From the NCBI RefSeq assembly GCF_014349105.1, contig NZ_JACSJI010000008.1:62001-126000 (forward strand): a stretch of 64,000 nt of DNA, in the 5' to 3' direction. This document shows, piece after piece, positions 38,749 through 46,991 of this stretch; within the stretch, counting starts at the first letter, position 1, and every line of letters begins with the position of its first letter. Under the pieces are notes generated by a model, which made no database searches, was not told where the DNA came from, and saw only the letters and a program-made list of their open reading frames with translations. The position numbers were made by a program, and so were the translations under genes. The stretch is from Caulobacter sp. 17J80-11. GTDB taxonomy: Bacteria; Pseudomonadota; Alphaproteobacteria; Caulobacterales; Caulobacteraceae.

Positions 38749-40308
38749 TCACCGCCGGTGCGCCCCCGCCTCCAGCGCCGAATACAGCCCCTGCAGCACC
38801 GCCACCCGGCCCTCCGCCTCCGGCGTCTCGCCGTGGCCGTCGGCGCGCTCCTCCTCGCAGCGGGCCAGCACGGCGCCCACGAAGTCCAGGATCGCCGCCC
38901 GCTCCCGGCCCGCCTCGCGCGCCAGCGGCCGCCCGGCCCCCAGCCGCGCGGCGATCTCCCACAGGGCGTAGACGCAGCCGTCGGCCACGCCGTCCTCGCC
39001 GGCCCCGACGCGATAGCGGTCGCGCTCGGCCGCCCGCAGCAGGCCCTCGACATAGGCCCGCGCCGCCCGCCGCTCGGCGGCGTCCTCGGTCGGCATGGCC
39101 GACAGGCCCAGCTCCGGAATGCGCTCGTCGGCCAGGCGCAGCTCCACCTCCGCCGCCCGCGCCGCCGCCACCACGAACTCGCGCGCCTCCTCCAGGTCGT
39201 CGGTCAGCAAGAGCGACCGCTCGAACCCCTTCTCCTCGGCCAGCCGCTTCAGCAGCGGATACAGCGGCTTGGCCTTCGGATCGGCCGGATGCGCCGAGCG
39301 GTGCCAGTAATCCCGCCCTAGCAGCACCATCGGCGTCGGCGAGAGGCGCCCGCGATAGTAGTTCTGCGTGGCGTCCTGGAAGATTTCCTGCACCGTGCCT
39401 GCGTTGCCCTCGGCGAAGATGATGCCGCCGCTCGACACGCTGACCAGGCCGTCCTCGCGCAGCGCGTTGTAGAAGAACTTGGCGATGTGGCTGGCGAACA
39501 GGTTGGGCGGCTCGTGGCCGTACAGCCAGGTCGGAATGCCCAGGCTCGGCCCGCCCGGATGCGAGGGCGCGTCCCAGGTCCCCAGCAGCCGCGCGCGCAC
39601 CGCGCACGCCGTCTCCAGCCAGGCGTCGACCTCCTTGTAGTCCGGGGCCGGGGCCAGCTCCGCCAGCGCGACGTTCAGCTCGTGATCGGCGAACGGCGCG
39701 AGAAACGCGCCCAGGTTGGCCGCCTCCATCAGCCCCGGCCCGCCGCCGGTGATGATCAGGAAGCCCAGCCGGTGCAGGTCGCGCGCCAGCACCGCCACGT
39801 CCCGATAGCTGGGCGCGTTGCGGCTGACGTCGTGGCCGCCCATGAAGGCCACCGCCCGCCGGCCGCACTGCTTCAGGAAGCGCCCGACCGCGTGCTCCAT
39901 GGCCGTGTCGTGCAGCTTGGCCGCCACCGCCTCGGCCGCGTTCAGCCGCCGGGGCACCGCCTGCTCCTCCATGAACCAGCGGAAGCAGCGATGGTCGTAA
40001 GAGTCGGCCCACGAGCCCGGCCGGCCCGGCTGGAAGCCGTCGTAGATGGTCGCCACCGTGTACCAGCGGCTCGGAAACTGGCGGAACGGCACGCCCGGCG
40101 CCTTGGACACCACATAGGCCCCCTCCGCCACCGCCTGCGCGGCGGTCTCGGGCGCCAGCTCGCAGTCCAGGAAGGCGCAGCCGGCCGTGGTGGTCCGGGC
40201 GAAGCCCTGCGCGAACGGCCGCAGGTCCAGCGAGTGGAACATGGCCGGCCCGTGGTCGGGCGCCGCCAGCCACCCCCGCACGTCCTGCTCGTCACGGATC
40301 TCAAGCAT
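38749..40308 (-). CDS. LOG-family Rossmann-fold nucleotide-binding protein
   Basis: A 519-residue protein. The core (about 145-320) has the LOG motifs GGGPGLMEAAN at 188-198 and GNAGTVQE at 301-308, a variant of the PGGxGTxxE motif of lysine-decarboxylase-like phosphoribohydrolases such as LonG/YgdH. Flanking extensions of about 140 residues at the N-terminus and 190 at the C-terminus make it much longer than cytokinin-activating LOG proteins; large LOG-like proteins of this kind are usually nucleosidases of nucleotide metabolism (PpnN type). It is a lone gene. The substrate is inferred from the family only. Confidence 0.82.
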   Translation of the reverse strand: MLEIRDEQDVRGWLAAPDHGPAMFHSLDLRPFAQGFARTTTAGCAFLDCELAPETAAQAVAEGAYVVSKAPGVPFRQFPSRWYTVATIYDGFQPGRPGSWADSYDHRCFRWFMEEQAVPRRLNAAEAVAAKLHDTAMEHAVGRFLKQCGRRAVAFMGGHDVSRNAPSYRDVAVLARDLHRLGFLIITGGGPGLMEAANLGAFLAPFADHELNVALAELAPAPDYKEVDAWLETACAVRARLLGTWDAPSHPGGPSLGIPTWLYGHEPPNLFASHIAKFFYNALREDGLVSVSSGGIIFAEGNAGTVQEIFQDATQNYYRGRLSPTPMVLLGRDYWHRSAHPADPKAKPLYPLLKRLAEEKGFERSLLLTDDLEEAREFVVAAARAAEVELRLADERIPELGLSAMPTEDAAERRAARAYVEGLLRAAERDRYRVGAGEDGVADGCVYALWEIAARLGAGRPLAREAGRERAAILDFVGAVLARCEEERADGHGETPEAEGRVAVLQGLYSALEAGAHRR

Positions 40309-40356
40309 ACCGCGACAGTCTCCGCCCGCCGCGACCGCAGGGCAAGCGCCCCCTTA

Positions 40357-40433
40357 GATCTCCCCCCGCTGGGGGGAGCCGGCGGCAAAGCCGCCGTGGG
40401 GGCCTCCAGCGGAGCGCGACGGCGCCGCCCCAC
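40357..40433. repeat. Interspersed palindromic repeat, family C
   Basis: GATCTCCCCCCGCTGGGGGGAG hairpin (arms CTCCCCCC and GGGGGGAG), then GGCGGCAAAGCCGCCGTGGG and CCTCCAGCGGAGCGCGACG. It is followed within four bases by the second family D copy. Confidence 0.75.
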
Positions 40434-40436
40434 GCC

Positions 40437-40542
40437 CGTCACCCTCGGGCTTGTCCCGAGGGCCCAGCGTTCAGCTCGCACCTCCGCTAGAACCGTTCGC
40501 GCACCGGATGCCTGGGCCCTCGGGACAAGCCCGAGGGTGACG
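40437..40542. repeat. Interspersed palindromic repeat, family D
   Basis: CGTCACCCTCGGGCTTGTCC to GGACAAGCCCGAGGGTGACG with the same centre as 38215-38320 (GGGCCCAGCGTTCAGCTCGC). It differs from that copy at only a few positions. Confidence 0.82.
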
Positions 40543-40632
40543 ATCATTTTGAACCTCCGCACGCCGGATGCGGAGCTCCAGCCCCGATCCGGGAGCAAAC
40601 TCGCCGCCATGGATTAAGCCGCACGGAGGTTC

Positions 40633-40758
40633 GGGGGGCTCCGGCGCAAGGCGACGGAGACCACGGGTACTGGTGCGCTTGCGCGGCCGACCGCCGCGCG
40701 CGCCGAAGCCCCCCGCCGCCGCCTGGGACGGCGGCTCCCCCCGAAGGGGGATCGGAGA
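40633..40758. repeat. Inverted copy of repeat family C
   Basis: GGGGGGCTCCGGCGCAAGGCG at the left and GGCGGCTCCCCCCGAAGGGGG with GGAGATC at the right, the family C ends in opposite orientation, bracketing a diverged centre. Confidence 0.6.
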
Positions 40759-41184
40759 TCACTCGAACAGCGGCGTCGCGATGCTCACTTCCGTGCGGAA
40801 GTTCACCGTGTAGGCCGGGATCCACGGCGAGCCGATGTGGTGCTTGTACGAGGTCACCACGTCGGCCACCTGCAGCTTCGGCGTCGAGCGGTCCTTGGTC
40901 ACCGTCACCGTCACGTCCGGATCGGCGATCTGGGTCAGGCGCTTGACGATGTCGGCCTTGATCACCGCCGCGTCGACGTCGGCGTCGATGGCCAGCTTGC
41001 GCGCGGATTCCTCGGTGGCGTAGCGCACGCTCGAGGCGCAGTGCATGGCCCAGCCGAAGTTGATCAGCGCGAACAGGAGCATCAGGAAGATCGGGCCGAC
41101 GATGGCGAACTCCACCGCCGTCGCCCCGCCCTCGTCGCCCGCGAACCGCCGGCGAGGGGCTTTCACGGCGCGCTCAGCGGACAC
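40759..41184 (-). CDS. TadE-like pseudopilin
   Basis: A 141-residue protein with the TadE hallmark: a basic leader, then EGGATAVEFAIVGPIFLMLL (residues 18-37) with Glu in the position used for prepilin-peptidase processing, then the helix continuing ALINFGWAMHCASSVRYATEE. The rest is a globular domain ending TEVSIATPLFE. TadE/TadF minor pilins act at the base of Flp/Tad pili. It overlaps the next gene upstream by 11 bp. No Tad ATPase, secretin or prepilin peptidase is visible here, so the machinery is presumably elsewhere. Confidence 0.88.
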   Translation of the reverse strand: MSAERAVKAPRRRFAGDEGGATAVEFAIVGPIFLMLLFALINFGWAMHCASSVRYATEESARKLAIDADVDAAVIKADIVKRLTQIADPDVTVTVTKDRSTPKLQVADVVTSYKHHIGSPWIPAYTVNFRTEVSIATPLFE

Positions 41185-41596
41185 GGACCACCTGCGTGTC
41201 TTTGAGCGTTTGCTTCAGGAACACGCCGGTGCCCGTGCCGCTGGCGGCGAAGGTCACGAACACCTGCGGCGGGGTCTGGGTGCTGGCGCACAGGCCGGTG
41301 CAGACGTTCGCCGCGCTGCCGCACTTGCACGAGCGCGAGACGGTCACCGCCGCGTTGCGCGGCTTGTCCTTCCAGGAGGCCAGCGCGATCGTCTTCGCCG
41401 TCGCGTCGCTGGACCCGCCGCCGCGGATGTACTGCGCGCCCGCCTCGACGCCGGCGCGCATGGCCAGCACGCCCCTCGAGCCGGTCCACAGGTCGTAGGT
41501 CATCACCGCCGCCCCCGACAGGATCGGCACGATCAGGGCGAACTCCACGGCCGAGGCGCCGCCGCAGTCCTTCAGGAATTTCTTCAATCCGCGCAT
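41174..41596 (-). CDS. TadE-like pseudopilin
   Basis: A 140-residue protein starting MRGLKKFLKDCGGASAVEFA, with the TadE processing region GGASAVEFALIVPILSGAAV (residues 12-31) and a helix running to about residue 45. The globular part has four Cys residues in a short stretch (RSCKCG and VCTGLCAST), likely two disulfides. It overlaps the following TadE-like gene by 11 bp and starts four bases after the TadG-like stop, so the three genes are one operon. Confidence 0.88.
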   Translation of the reverse strand: MRGLKKFLKDCGGASAVEFALIVPILSGAAVMTYDLWTGSRGVLAMRAGVEAGAQYIRGGGSSDATAKTIALASWKDKPRNAAVTVSRSCKCGSAANVCTGLCASTQTPPQVFVTFAASGTGTGVFLKQTLKDTQVVRVR

Positions 41597-41600
41597 GGGC

Positions 41601-42818
41601 CTATTCCGCGAGTTTGACGAGCTTCATGGCCGGCAGGGCGCTCATGCCCTTGTCGGTGCAGTCGGCGTTGAAGGTGGCGTTGCCGTTCCACTCGACCGTG
41701 CGCGCCACCACCTGGGTGCAGCCGTTCTCGCCCTCGAAGTCGCCGAGGTACTCGACCGCGTTGTTGGCGAAGTAGATCGCTCCGGTCATCTTGGAGTCGG
41801 CCGTGCCGTTGAAGGTCGCCCGCCCGGCCGTGCTCTCGCGGTCGCCCATGAACAGCACGCCCGAATAGGGCCCCGAGGTCGGCGCGCTCACCTGGATGGT
41901 GGCCGAACCGTTGATCTGCGGGGAGGACGAGCCGTTGAAGAAGATCGTCACCCCCTCGCCCATCACCTTGGTGTTGGCGTTGATCTTCAGGTTGCCGCCG
42001 GTGACCACGTAGACGCCCGGCTGCAGGTTCACGGTGCCGCTCAGGCTCATGCCGCTGCAGTAGATGCCCGGCGTGCGCGTGGCGCCCACGTCCGGCTTGC
42101 ACGGACCGGAGGCGGAGGGTTCGGGCACGTTGCGGTACGGGTCGGCGACCGGGGGCGCCTGGGTCACGGGCGCGTCGCACTCGGTCATGGTCAGGTTGGC
42201 CCCCGACAGGGCCACGCCGCCGACCGAGATCAGGCAGGTGGTCTTCAGGCTGTTCGAGCCCTGGGTGATGGTGGCGTCGGCCGCCACCGAATTGGTCATG
42301 ACGCTGCAGCCGTTCAGCGTCAGGCTGGAGCTGCCGGAGAACTTGGCCGCGCCGGAGGCCGAGGGGTGCAGGGCCAGCACGCAGGCGCTGGCCGCGGTCT
42401 GGAACACCGCCACCGAGCGGGCCCGCGCCTCCACCTTGGACTTGCTGAACACCTTGGTGAAGAACCGCTGCACCGGCGAGCGCAGCTGCACCTCCACCGC
42501 GTCCGGGCTGCCGGCGAACTTGCCCGAGCTCGGCGGGGTGTTCACCACCACCGTGCCGCCGGCGATGGTGAAGCCGTTTGCCACCGCCTCGCGCTTGGCC
42601 GTGGCGGCGATCTCGGCGTCGCTGGCGCCGGCCCGCTTGTCGATGGCCGCCGCATAGGCCGCCGCGTCGGACGCCGCCTGCAGCTCCAGGTCCTTGAAAT
42701 ACCAGTAGGTCGTTTCGATCCCCAGCCCCGCCCCGCCGGCCACCAGCGGCAGCGTCAGAGCGAACAGCAGGGCGACGTTGCCGCCCTCGGACCTGAACCG
42801 TCGAAGGAAGTTCCGCAT
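41601..42818 (-). CDS. TadG-like pilus assembly protein
   Basis: A 405-residue protein. The N-terminus RSEGGNVALLFALTLPLVAG followed by GLGIETTYWYFKDLELQAAS DAA-type continuation is the TadG pattern: a membrane helix and then a collection of surface strands. From about residue 155 on, many short beta strands with Gly/Ser/Asn (SGSSSLTLNGCSVMTNSV, VYVVTGGNLKINANTK) suggest a beta-helix-like domain rather than the vWA domain of classical TadG. ATG at 42818 is chosen; two GTG codons precede it directly. The region upstream to 42960 is AT-richer and probably holds the operon promoter. Confidence 0.82.
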   Translation of the reverse strand: MRNFLRRFRSEGGNVALLFALTLPLVAGGAGLGIETTYWYFKDLELQAASDAAAYAAAIDKRAGASDAEIAATAKREAVANGFTIAGGTVVVNTPPSSGKFAGSPDAVEVQLRSPVQRFFTKVFSKSKVEARARSVAVFQTAASACVLALHPSASGAAKFSGSSSLTLNGCSVMTNSVAADATITQGSNSLKTTCLISVGGVALSGANLTMTECDAPVTQAPPVADPYRNVPEPSASGPCKPDVGATRTPGIYCSGMSLSGTVNLQPGVYVVTGGNLKINANTKVMGEGVTIFFNGSSSPQINGSATIQVSAPTSGPYSGVLFMGDRESTAGRATFNGTADSKMTGAIYFANNAVEYLGDFEGENGCTQVVARTVEWNGNATFNADCTDKGMSALPAMKLVKLAE

Positions 42819-43073
42819 CACCACGCGCCCCCGGAGAGAATCACCTGCTCCGTCGAGGCTACGCCCGCGTGTTAAATCGAGTGCGAAAGCAAAGGCTTAA
42901 TTTGCATTATCCATGTTATACGCGAACCGTTTGGTGAACACGCATTAAGCCTGTCCGGAGGGCTTCGCCCCGCGCTCCGCCGAACGAAGCCCTCCGTCCT
43001 CCAAGCGAACGAGAAGTACAGACGCGGCCTCGGCCGCGGGCGGTCAACCGGCCTCCGCCCCAACCGTTCCTGA

Positions 43074-43135
43074 CCCTTCTCCCGGAGGGAGAAGGAGGGG
43101 CCCACGCTGCTTCGCAGCGTGGGAGGATGAGGGGT
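43074..43135. repeat. Interspersed repeat, family B
   Basis: CCCTTCTCCC paired with GGGAGAAGG, then GGGGCCCACGCTGCTTCGCAGC and GTGGGAGGATGAGGGG. An inverted copy follows at 43181-43245. Confidence 0.75.
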
Positions 43136-43180
43136 TACGGACCCGAGCGGCCTTGGCGCCCCGCCCTGCCCCCTCCCGTA

Positions 43181-43245
43181 TCCCTCACCCTCCCACGCGC
43201 CTTGCGGCGCGTGGGCCCCGCCCTCTCCCGACCGGGAGAGGGGAA
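43181..43245. repeat. Interspersed repeat, family B, inverted
   Basis: TCCCTCACCCTCCCACGCGC, CTTGCGGCGCGTGGGCCCCG and CCCTCTCCCGACCGGGAGAGGG: the family B sequence read on the other strand. With the copy at 43074-43135 it could form a long stem in a read-through transcript. Confidence 0.75.
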
Positions 43246-43313
43246 GAGGCCCCAGGAACACCCCCGCTCGAGGAATGTTGCTCAGCATCGGCTCAACAGG
43301 TGCAGGCCAGGCC

Positions 43314-44312
43314 ATGCGTGCGTCCCGCAAACCCGCTCCGCTCCTCGCCGCCGTCCTGGCCGCGGCGCTGGCCGCCCTCGCCGCCCCCGCCCGCGCCGAC
43401 GAGGGCGGGGTCAGCTTCTGGCTGCCCGGCCAGTACGCCAGCGACGCGGCCGTGCCCCCGCCGCCCGGCTTCTACCTGGGAGGCGACACCTACGTTTACA
43501 GCGGCGACGCCGGCCACGAGCGGAGCTTTCCGATCGGCGGATCCATCGTCGCCGACGTCGACGGCGACCTCGTCGCCCAGCTCGTCACCGCCCTCTACGC
43601 GCCCGAGGGCAAGGTGCTCGGCGGCGGCCAGCTCGCCCTGTCCATGACCGGCATGTACGCGTGGAACAGCGTCTCGGGCGACATCCGGGTCGCGCGCCCG
43701 AACGGCGACGAGCTGACCGGCCGGCGCGACGACTCCGTCTGGGGGTTCGGCGACCTCTATCCGCTCGCCTCGGTGACCTGGAACAAGGGCGTCAACAACT
43801 GGATGGCCTACCTGACCGGCGACCTTCCGGTCGGCGCGTACGATCCCGACCGGCTGGCCAACATCGGCCTCGGCCACGCGGCCGTCGACGGCGGCGGCGC
43901 CTACACCTACCTCGATCCGAAGTCGGGGCGGGAGTTCTCGGCCACGGCAGGGCTCACCTACAACTTCGAAAATCCGCAGACCGACTATAAGAGCGGCGTC
44001 GATTTCCACCTCGACTGGGCCGCCTCGCAGTTCCTGAACCAGCAGGTCTATGTCGGCCTGGCCGGCTACTGGTACCAGCAGCTGACCGACGACAGCGGCT
44101 CAGGCGACCGGGTGGGCGCGTTCAAGTCCAGCGTGGCCGCCGTCGGCCCCGAGGTCGGCTACCTGTTCAGCGTCAACGGCCGCCAGGCGGCGCTGAACGC
44201 GCGCGCCTACTGGGAGTTCGCCGCCGAACACCGGCTGGAGGGCTGGGCCGGCTTCCTGACCCTGAGCGTGCCGCTGAGCGGCCCCCGGCCCAAGGCGGCC
44301 GCCGGCGGCTGA
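43314..44312 (+). CDS. Outer-membrane channel-like protein, Phenol_MetA_deg type
   Basis: A 332-residue protein with a signal peptide (LAAVLAAALAALAAPARA, cleavage before DEGG). The mature part reads as a beta-barrel: SFWLPGQYASDAAVPPPPGF near the start, many alternating strands such as NWMAYLTGDLPVGAYDP and GLTYNFENPQTDYKSGVDFH (about 218-237), and a C-terminal strand AGFLTLSVPLSG. The pattern matches the SphA/Phenol_MetA_deg family found beside catabolic genes, whose members are thought to take up aromatic compounds. ATG at 43314 is preferred over one 13 codons upstream because it gives the best signal peptide. The substrate is unknown. Confidence 0.8.
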   Translation: MRASRKPAPLLAAVLAAALAALAAPARADEGGVSFWLPGQYASDAAVPPPPGFYLGGDTYVYSGDAGHERSFPIGGSIVADVDGDLVAQLVTALYAPEGKVLGGGQLALSMTGMYAWNSVSGDIRVARPNGDELTGRRDDSVWGFGDLYPLASVTWNKGVNNWMAYLTGDLPVGAYDPDRLANIGLGHAAVDGGGAYTYLDPKSGREFSATAGLTYNFENPQTDYKSGVDFHLDWAASQFLNQQVYVGLAGYWYQQLTDDSGSGDRVGAFKSSVAAVGPEVGYLFSVNGRQAALNARAYWEFAAEHRLEGWAGFLTLSVPLSGPRPKAAAGG

Positions 44313-44316
44313 CGCC

Positions 44317-45141
44317 TCAGCGCTTGCAGGCGGCCAGGATCTCGGCGGCGTCGCGCTCGCCCTGGGCGCTGGCGTCGACGTAGTCGGCGGGCTGGTCGTA
44401 GCGGAACTCGCGGTCCGAGCCGACCGGGATCACCACCGTCTCCATGCGGGTGAAGCCGCCCGTCGACAGCAGCAACTCGGTGTAGGCGGACGACTCGGAC
44501 ACCCCGCGGTCGCGCGCGCCGTAGATGCTCAGGGTGTCGCCGCGGCGCCTGTCGCCGGCCCCCGACCGCACCAGGTACCACTTGGTGGCCCGGCCCATGA
44601 CCAGCTCTTCCTGCTTGGCCGGCTCGTAGCCCTTGCGCGCGGCCATGGCGACCGCGCACTCCACCGCCAGCTTCTGGGTCTCGGCGATCTTCTCCAGCGC
44701 CGCGTAGGCGCCGTGATAGCCGCCCTCGCGGGCGTCCAGCAGCATGCGCACGCCCTCGGCGTGGTCGCGCTTCACGCCCGCGCCGTCGATCAGGGCCTGG
44801 CCGTAGTGGGCCAGCGAGTCCGCCTGGTTCCGGTCGGCCGCCAGCTTGAACCAGCGCAGCGACTGGGCGAGGTGGTCGGGGACCGCCTTCTGGGCGTCGG
44901 CCGTCTGATACATGTGCCCCAGCTTGTGCATCAGATCGGGGTTGTCGACGGCCAGGGCCGCCTCGCCGACCAGCTTCAGCGCCCCGGCCAGGTCGCCCTT
45001 CGCCTGCAGCGCCTGGGCCTGGTTCAGCAGGCCTTGCGCCTTGTCGATGGCGGCCTGGCTCGGCTCGGCCGGCGCCGGCGCAGCTTGGGCGGACGCGCCC
45101 GCGGTCAGCGCCAGCGCGAGCGCTAAAACAATCGACTTCAT
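44317..45141 (-). CDS. Secreted Sel1/TPR-like repeat protein
   Basis: A 274-residue exported protein with a signal peptide (cleavage near AQA, residue 20). Residues about 30-165 are helical repeats: AQALQAKGDLAGALKLVGEA, LMHKLGHMYQTADAQ, SLRWFKLAADRNQADSLAHY and GVRMLLDAREGGYHGAYAAL, of Sel1 type. The last 110 residues are beta-rich (KWYLVRSGAGDRRRGDTLSI) and end in a helix with EILAACKR. Sel1 proteins act as interaction scaffolds. It converges on the barrel gene with four bases between stops. Confidence 0.8.
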   Translation of the reverse strand: MKSIVLALALALTAGASAQAAPAPAEPSQAAIDKAQGLLNQAQALQAKGDLAGALKLVGEAALAVDNPDLMHKLGHMYQTADAQKAVPDHLAQSLRWFKLAADRNQADSLAHYGQALIDGAGVKRDHAEGVRMLLDAREGGYHGAYAALEKIAETQKLAVECAVAMAARKGYEPAKQEELVMGRATKWYLVRSGAGDRRRGDTLSIYGARDRGVSESSAYTELLLSTGGFTRMETVVIPVGSDREFRYDQPADYVDASAQGERDAAEILAACKR

Positions 45142-45290
45142 GGGGGTCCCCTCCCGGAATCGCGGCGAGGATAGCGGCGCCCCGGGCGCGGTCCAGACGC
45201 CCAGGCCGAACGGATCGTCGCAGGCATGCCTCGACCGCTGGCGGCCGCCACCGGCGAAGCTGGCCGTTTGGGCGCGGCGCGATCCGGCGC

Positions 45291-46754
45291 TTATTTATTA
45301 TACCCGGTGAAGTCCTCGCCGACCTTGATGTTCGGGTATTGCTTCACGCTCCGCTCATACCCTTCGATGAGCTTGAGATTCGGGGCCAGAACCCATGCAG
45401 TGGTGAAATCGGTATAGAATAGATTGTTGTCCTCGTGCGGATCGCTGCTCAGGTTGTACATCAGGGGAAACGCCGGCCGGAGGTAGGGGCTCTCGACGGC
45501 CGGGCTATCGGCCGTGTAGCGGAAGACCGTCTTCCAGAACTTCCACTTGATCGACATCAGCTCGCCGTCCGCGCCGAAGAACATGTAGCTGTCGCGGCCG
45601 GTCTTATCGCTCTTGCCCAGCATGAAGGGCGACGCGTCAACGCCGTCGATCGGGCGGTCCCTGGGCACGAGGCCGGGCGCCCCCACCATTCCGGCCACTG
45701 TCGGCAGCCAGTCCACGGCGGCCAGCATCTGCTCCGTGACCACGCCGGCCGGGACCTTACCGGGCCAGCGGACGATGGCCGGCACCCGCATGCTTCCCTC
45801 GAACGGCGTGTTGAAGAAATTGCCGCGGAACGGCCCGTTCGAGCCCGGCCCGACTTGCGGGACCGCCCCTCCGCCCGCGTTGTCGCTGCTGAAGATAAAG
45901 ATCGTGTTGTCCTCGACGCCCGCGGCCTTGACGGCGTCCATGACCTGGCCGACCCGGTAGTCCATCTCGGCGATGACGTCGGCGAACTCCCCGCTGCGCT
46001 CGGTGGACTTGCCGGCGAAATTCGGGTTGGACATCACCGGCGGGTGCACCTCGGAGTAGCCCACGTAGACGAAGAAGGGCTTCTTCGCCGCCGCTTCGCG
46101 CCTGATGTACTCGACCGTCTTGGGGATGATGTACTTCTCGTCCACGATCGGCCGCACCTTCAGGTCCAGCGGCATCACCGGCCTGGACGGCTGGCCCTTC
46201 ACGCCCTCCCAGATCATCGGCGTCGGCTGGCCGGTCTCCTTGAACAGCGGCCAGGCGGTGTAGCCCGCCTCGTCCCAGCTGTTCTCGATGCCCCACCACT
46301 CGTCGAAGCCCTGGTCGTTCGGCAGCCGTCCTTGCGTGTCGCCGCAGTGCCACTTGCCGAACAGCGCGGTGCTGTAGCCGTCGGCGGACAGCAGTTCGGC
46401 GATGGTGTACTCCCACGGCGCCAGCCCGCCCTTGCCCTCCCCGGGCAACGGGACCTTGTAGGTTCCCGAGCGGACCGGATGGCGCCCGGTCAGGATCGCT
46501 GAACGCGACGGCGTGCACTGGACCTCGACGTTGTAGTTGTTGAAGCGGACGCCCTCGCGGGCCAGCCGGTCGATGTTCGGCGTGGGCACCGTGCCGCCGT
46601 ACACGCCGAAATTGCCCCAGCCGACGTTGTCCACCAGGATGAACACCACGTTGGGCTTCTGCTGCTGCGCCGCCGCCGGCGCCGGCAGGGCGGACAGCAC
46701 CGCCGCGCCGACCAGGGCGGTCCCACAGGCGAGCAGGCGCTTGCACAGTTTCAT
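45291..46754 (-). CDS. Periplasmic type I sulfatase (arylsulfatase family)
   Basis: A 487-residue exported enzyme with a signal peptide (cleavage near AAA, residue 29). The formylglycine motif is CTPSRSAILTG with C80, in the required C-x-P-S-R order. Metal and sulfate ligands are visible: VDNVGWG at 41-47, a GKWHCGD segment and IFSSDNAGG. It would hydrolyse a sulfate ester, but the substrate cannot be read from sequence. A formylglycine-generating or anaerobic maturase must be encoded elsewhere. The start overlaps the stop of a possible 23-residue upstream reading frame. It belongs with the second sulfatase and the outer-membrane protein genes nearby. Confidence 0.92.
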   Translation of the reverse strand: MKLCKRLLACGTALVGAAVLSALPAPAAAQQQKPNVVFILVDNVGWGNFGVYGGTVPTPNIDRLAREGVRFNNYNVEVQCTPSRSAILTGRHPVRSGTYKVPLPGEGKGGLAPWEYTIAELLSADGYSTALFGKWHCGDTQGRLPNDQGFDEWWGIENSWDEAGYTAWPLFKETGQPTPMIWEGVKGQPSRPVMPLDLKVRPIVDEKYIIPKTVEYIRREAAAKKPFFVYVGYSEVHPPVMSNPNFAGKSTERSGEFADVIAEMDYRVGQVMDAVKAAGVEDNTIFIFSSDNAGGGAVPQVGPGSNGPFRGNFFNTPFEGSMRVPAIVRWPGKVPAGVVTEQMLAAVDWLPTVAGMVGAPGLVPRDRPIDGVDASPFMLGKSDKTGRDSYMFFGADGELMSIKWKFWKTVFRYTADSPAVESPYLRPAFPLMYNLSSDPHEDNNLFYTDFTTAWVLAPNLKLIEGYERSVKQYPNIKVGEDFTGYNK

Positions 46755-46822
46755 GGCGTTTTCCTCTTGGCCGCCTCGGCCTTGGCCAGCGCCGAGATCG
46801 GGACGTCGACGGTCAGGAACAT
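46751..46822 (-). CDS. Possible 23-residue leader peptide coupled to sulfatase
   Basis: MFLTVDVPISALAKAEAAKR plus three residues, in a frame whose TGA overlaps the sulfatase ATG (ATGA). GAGGG precedes its start. Third positions are G/C-rich. It could be a translational leader or the C-terminal remnant of a lost gene, since the frame continues open upstream with less convincing composition. Confidence 0.3.
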   Translation of the reverse strand: MFLTVDVPISALAKAEAAKRKTP

Positions 46823-46991
46823 GCTGCCGCCCTCGGTCCGGTACCGGGCGCCAAACCGGCGGTCGCCACGCGGGGTTGCGAAGCTGGGCCGTGGGACAGC
46901 GTCCCCCGGCCCGGCCGGCGGCTGAGCCGGCCCGCCCCGGAACAGGCTTCGCCGGTCGCGGGTTGGCTCGCCGCGCAAGCGGAGCAAGGAC

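Larger units (their letters stand above)
40309..40758. other. Gene-free stretch made mostly of repeats
   Basis: Contains a joined family C and family D pair (40357-40433 and 40437-40542), then a plain stretch (40543-40632) and an inverted family C element (40633-40758) ending next to the TadE-like stop. No coding frame was found. Confidence 0.6.
42819..43313. other. Divergent intergenic region with promoter-like AT-rich part and repeats
   Basis: From 42870 to 42950 the sequence is AT-rich for this genome (GTTAAATCGAG, CTTAATTTGCATTATCC, TTATACGCG), as expected for the tad-type operon promoter. From 43074 to 43245 lie two family B elements in inverted orientation. No coding frame with host-like composition was seen. 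Confidence 0.6.
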
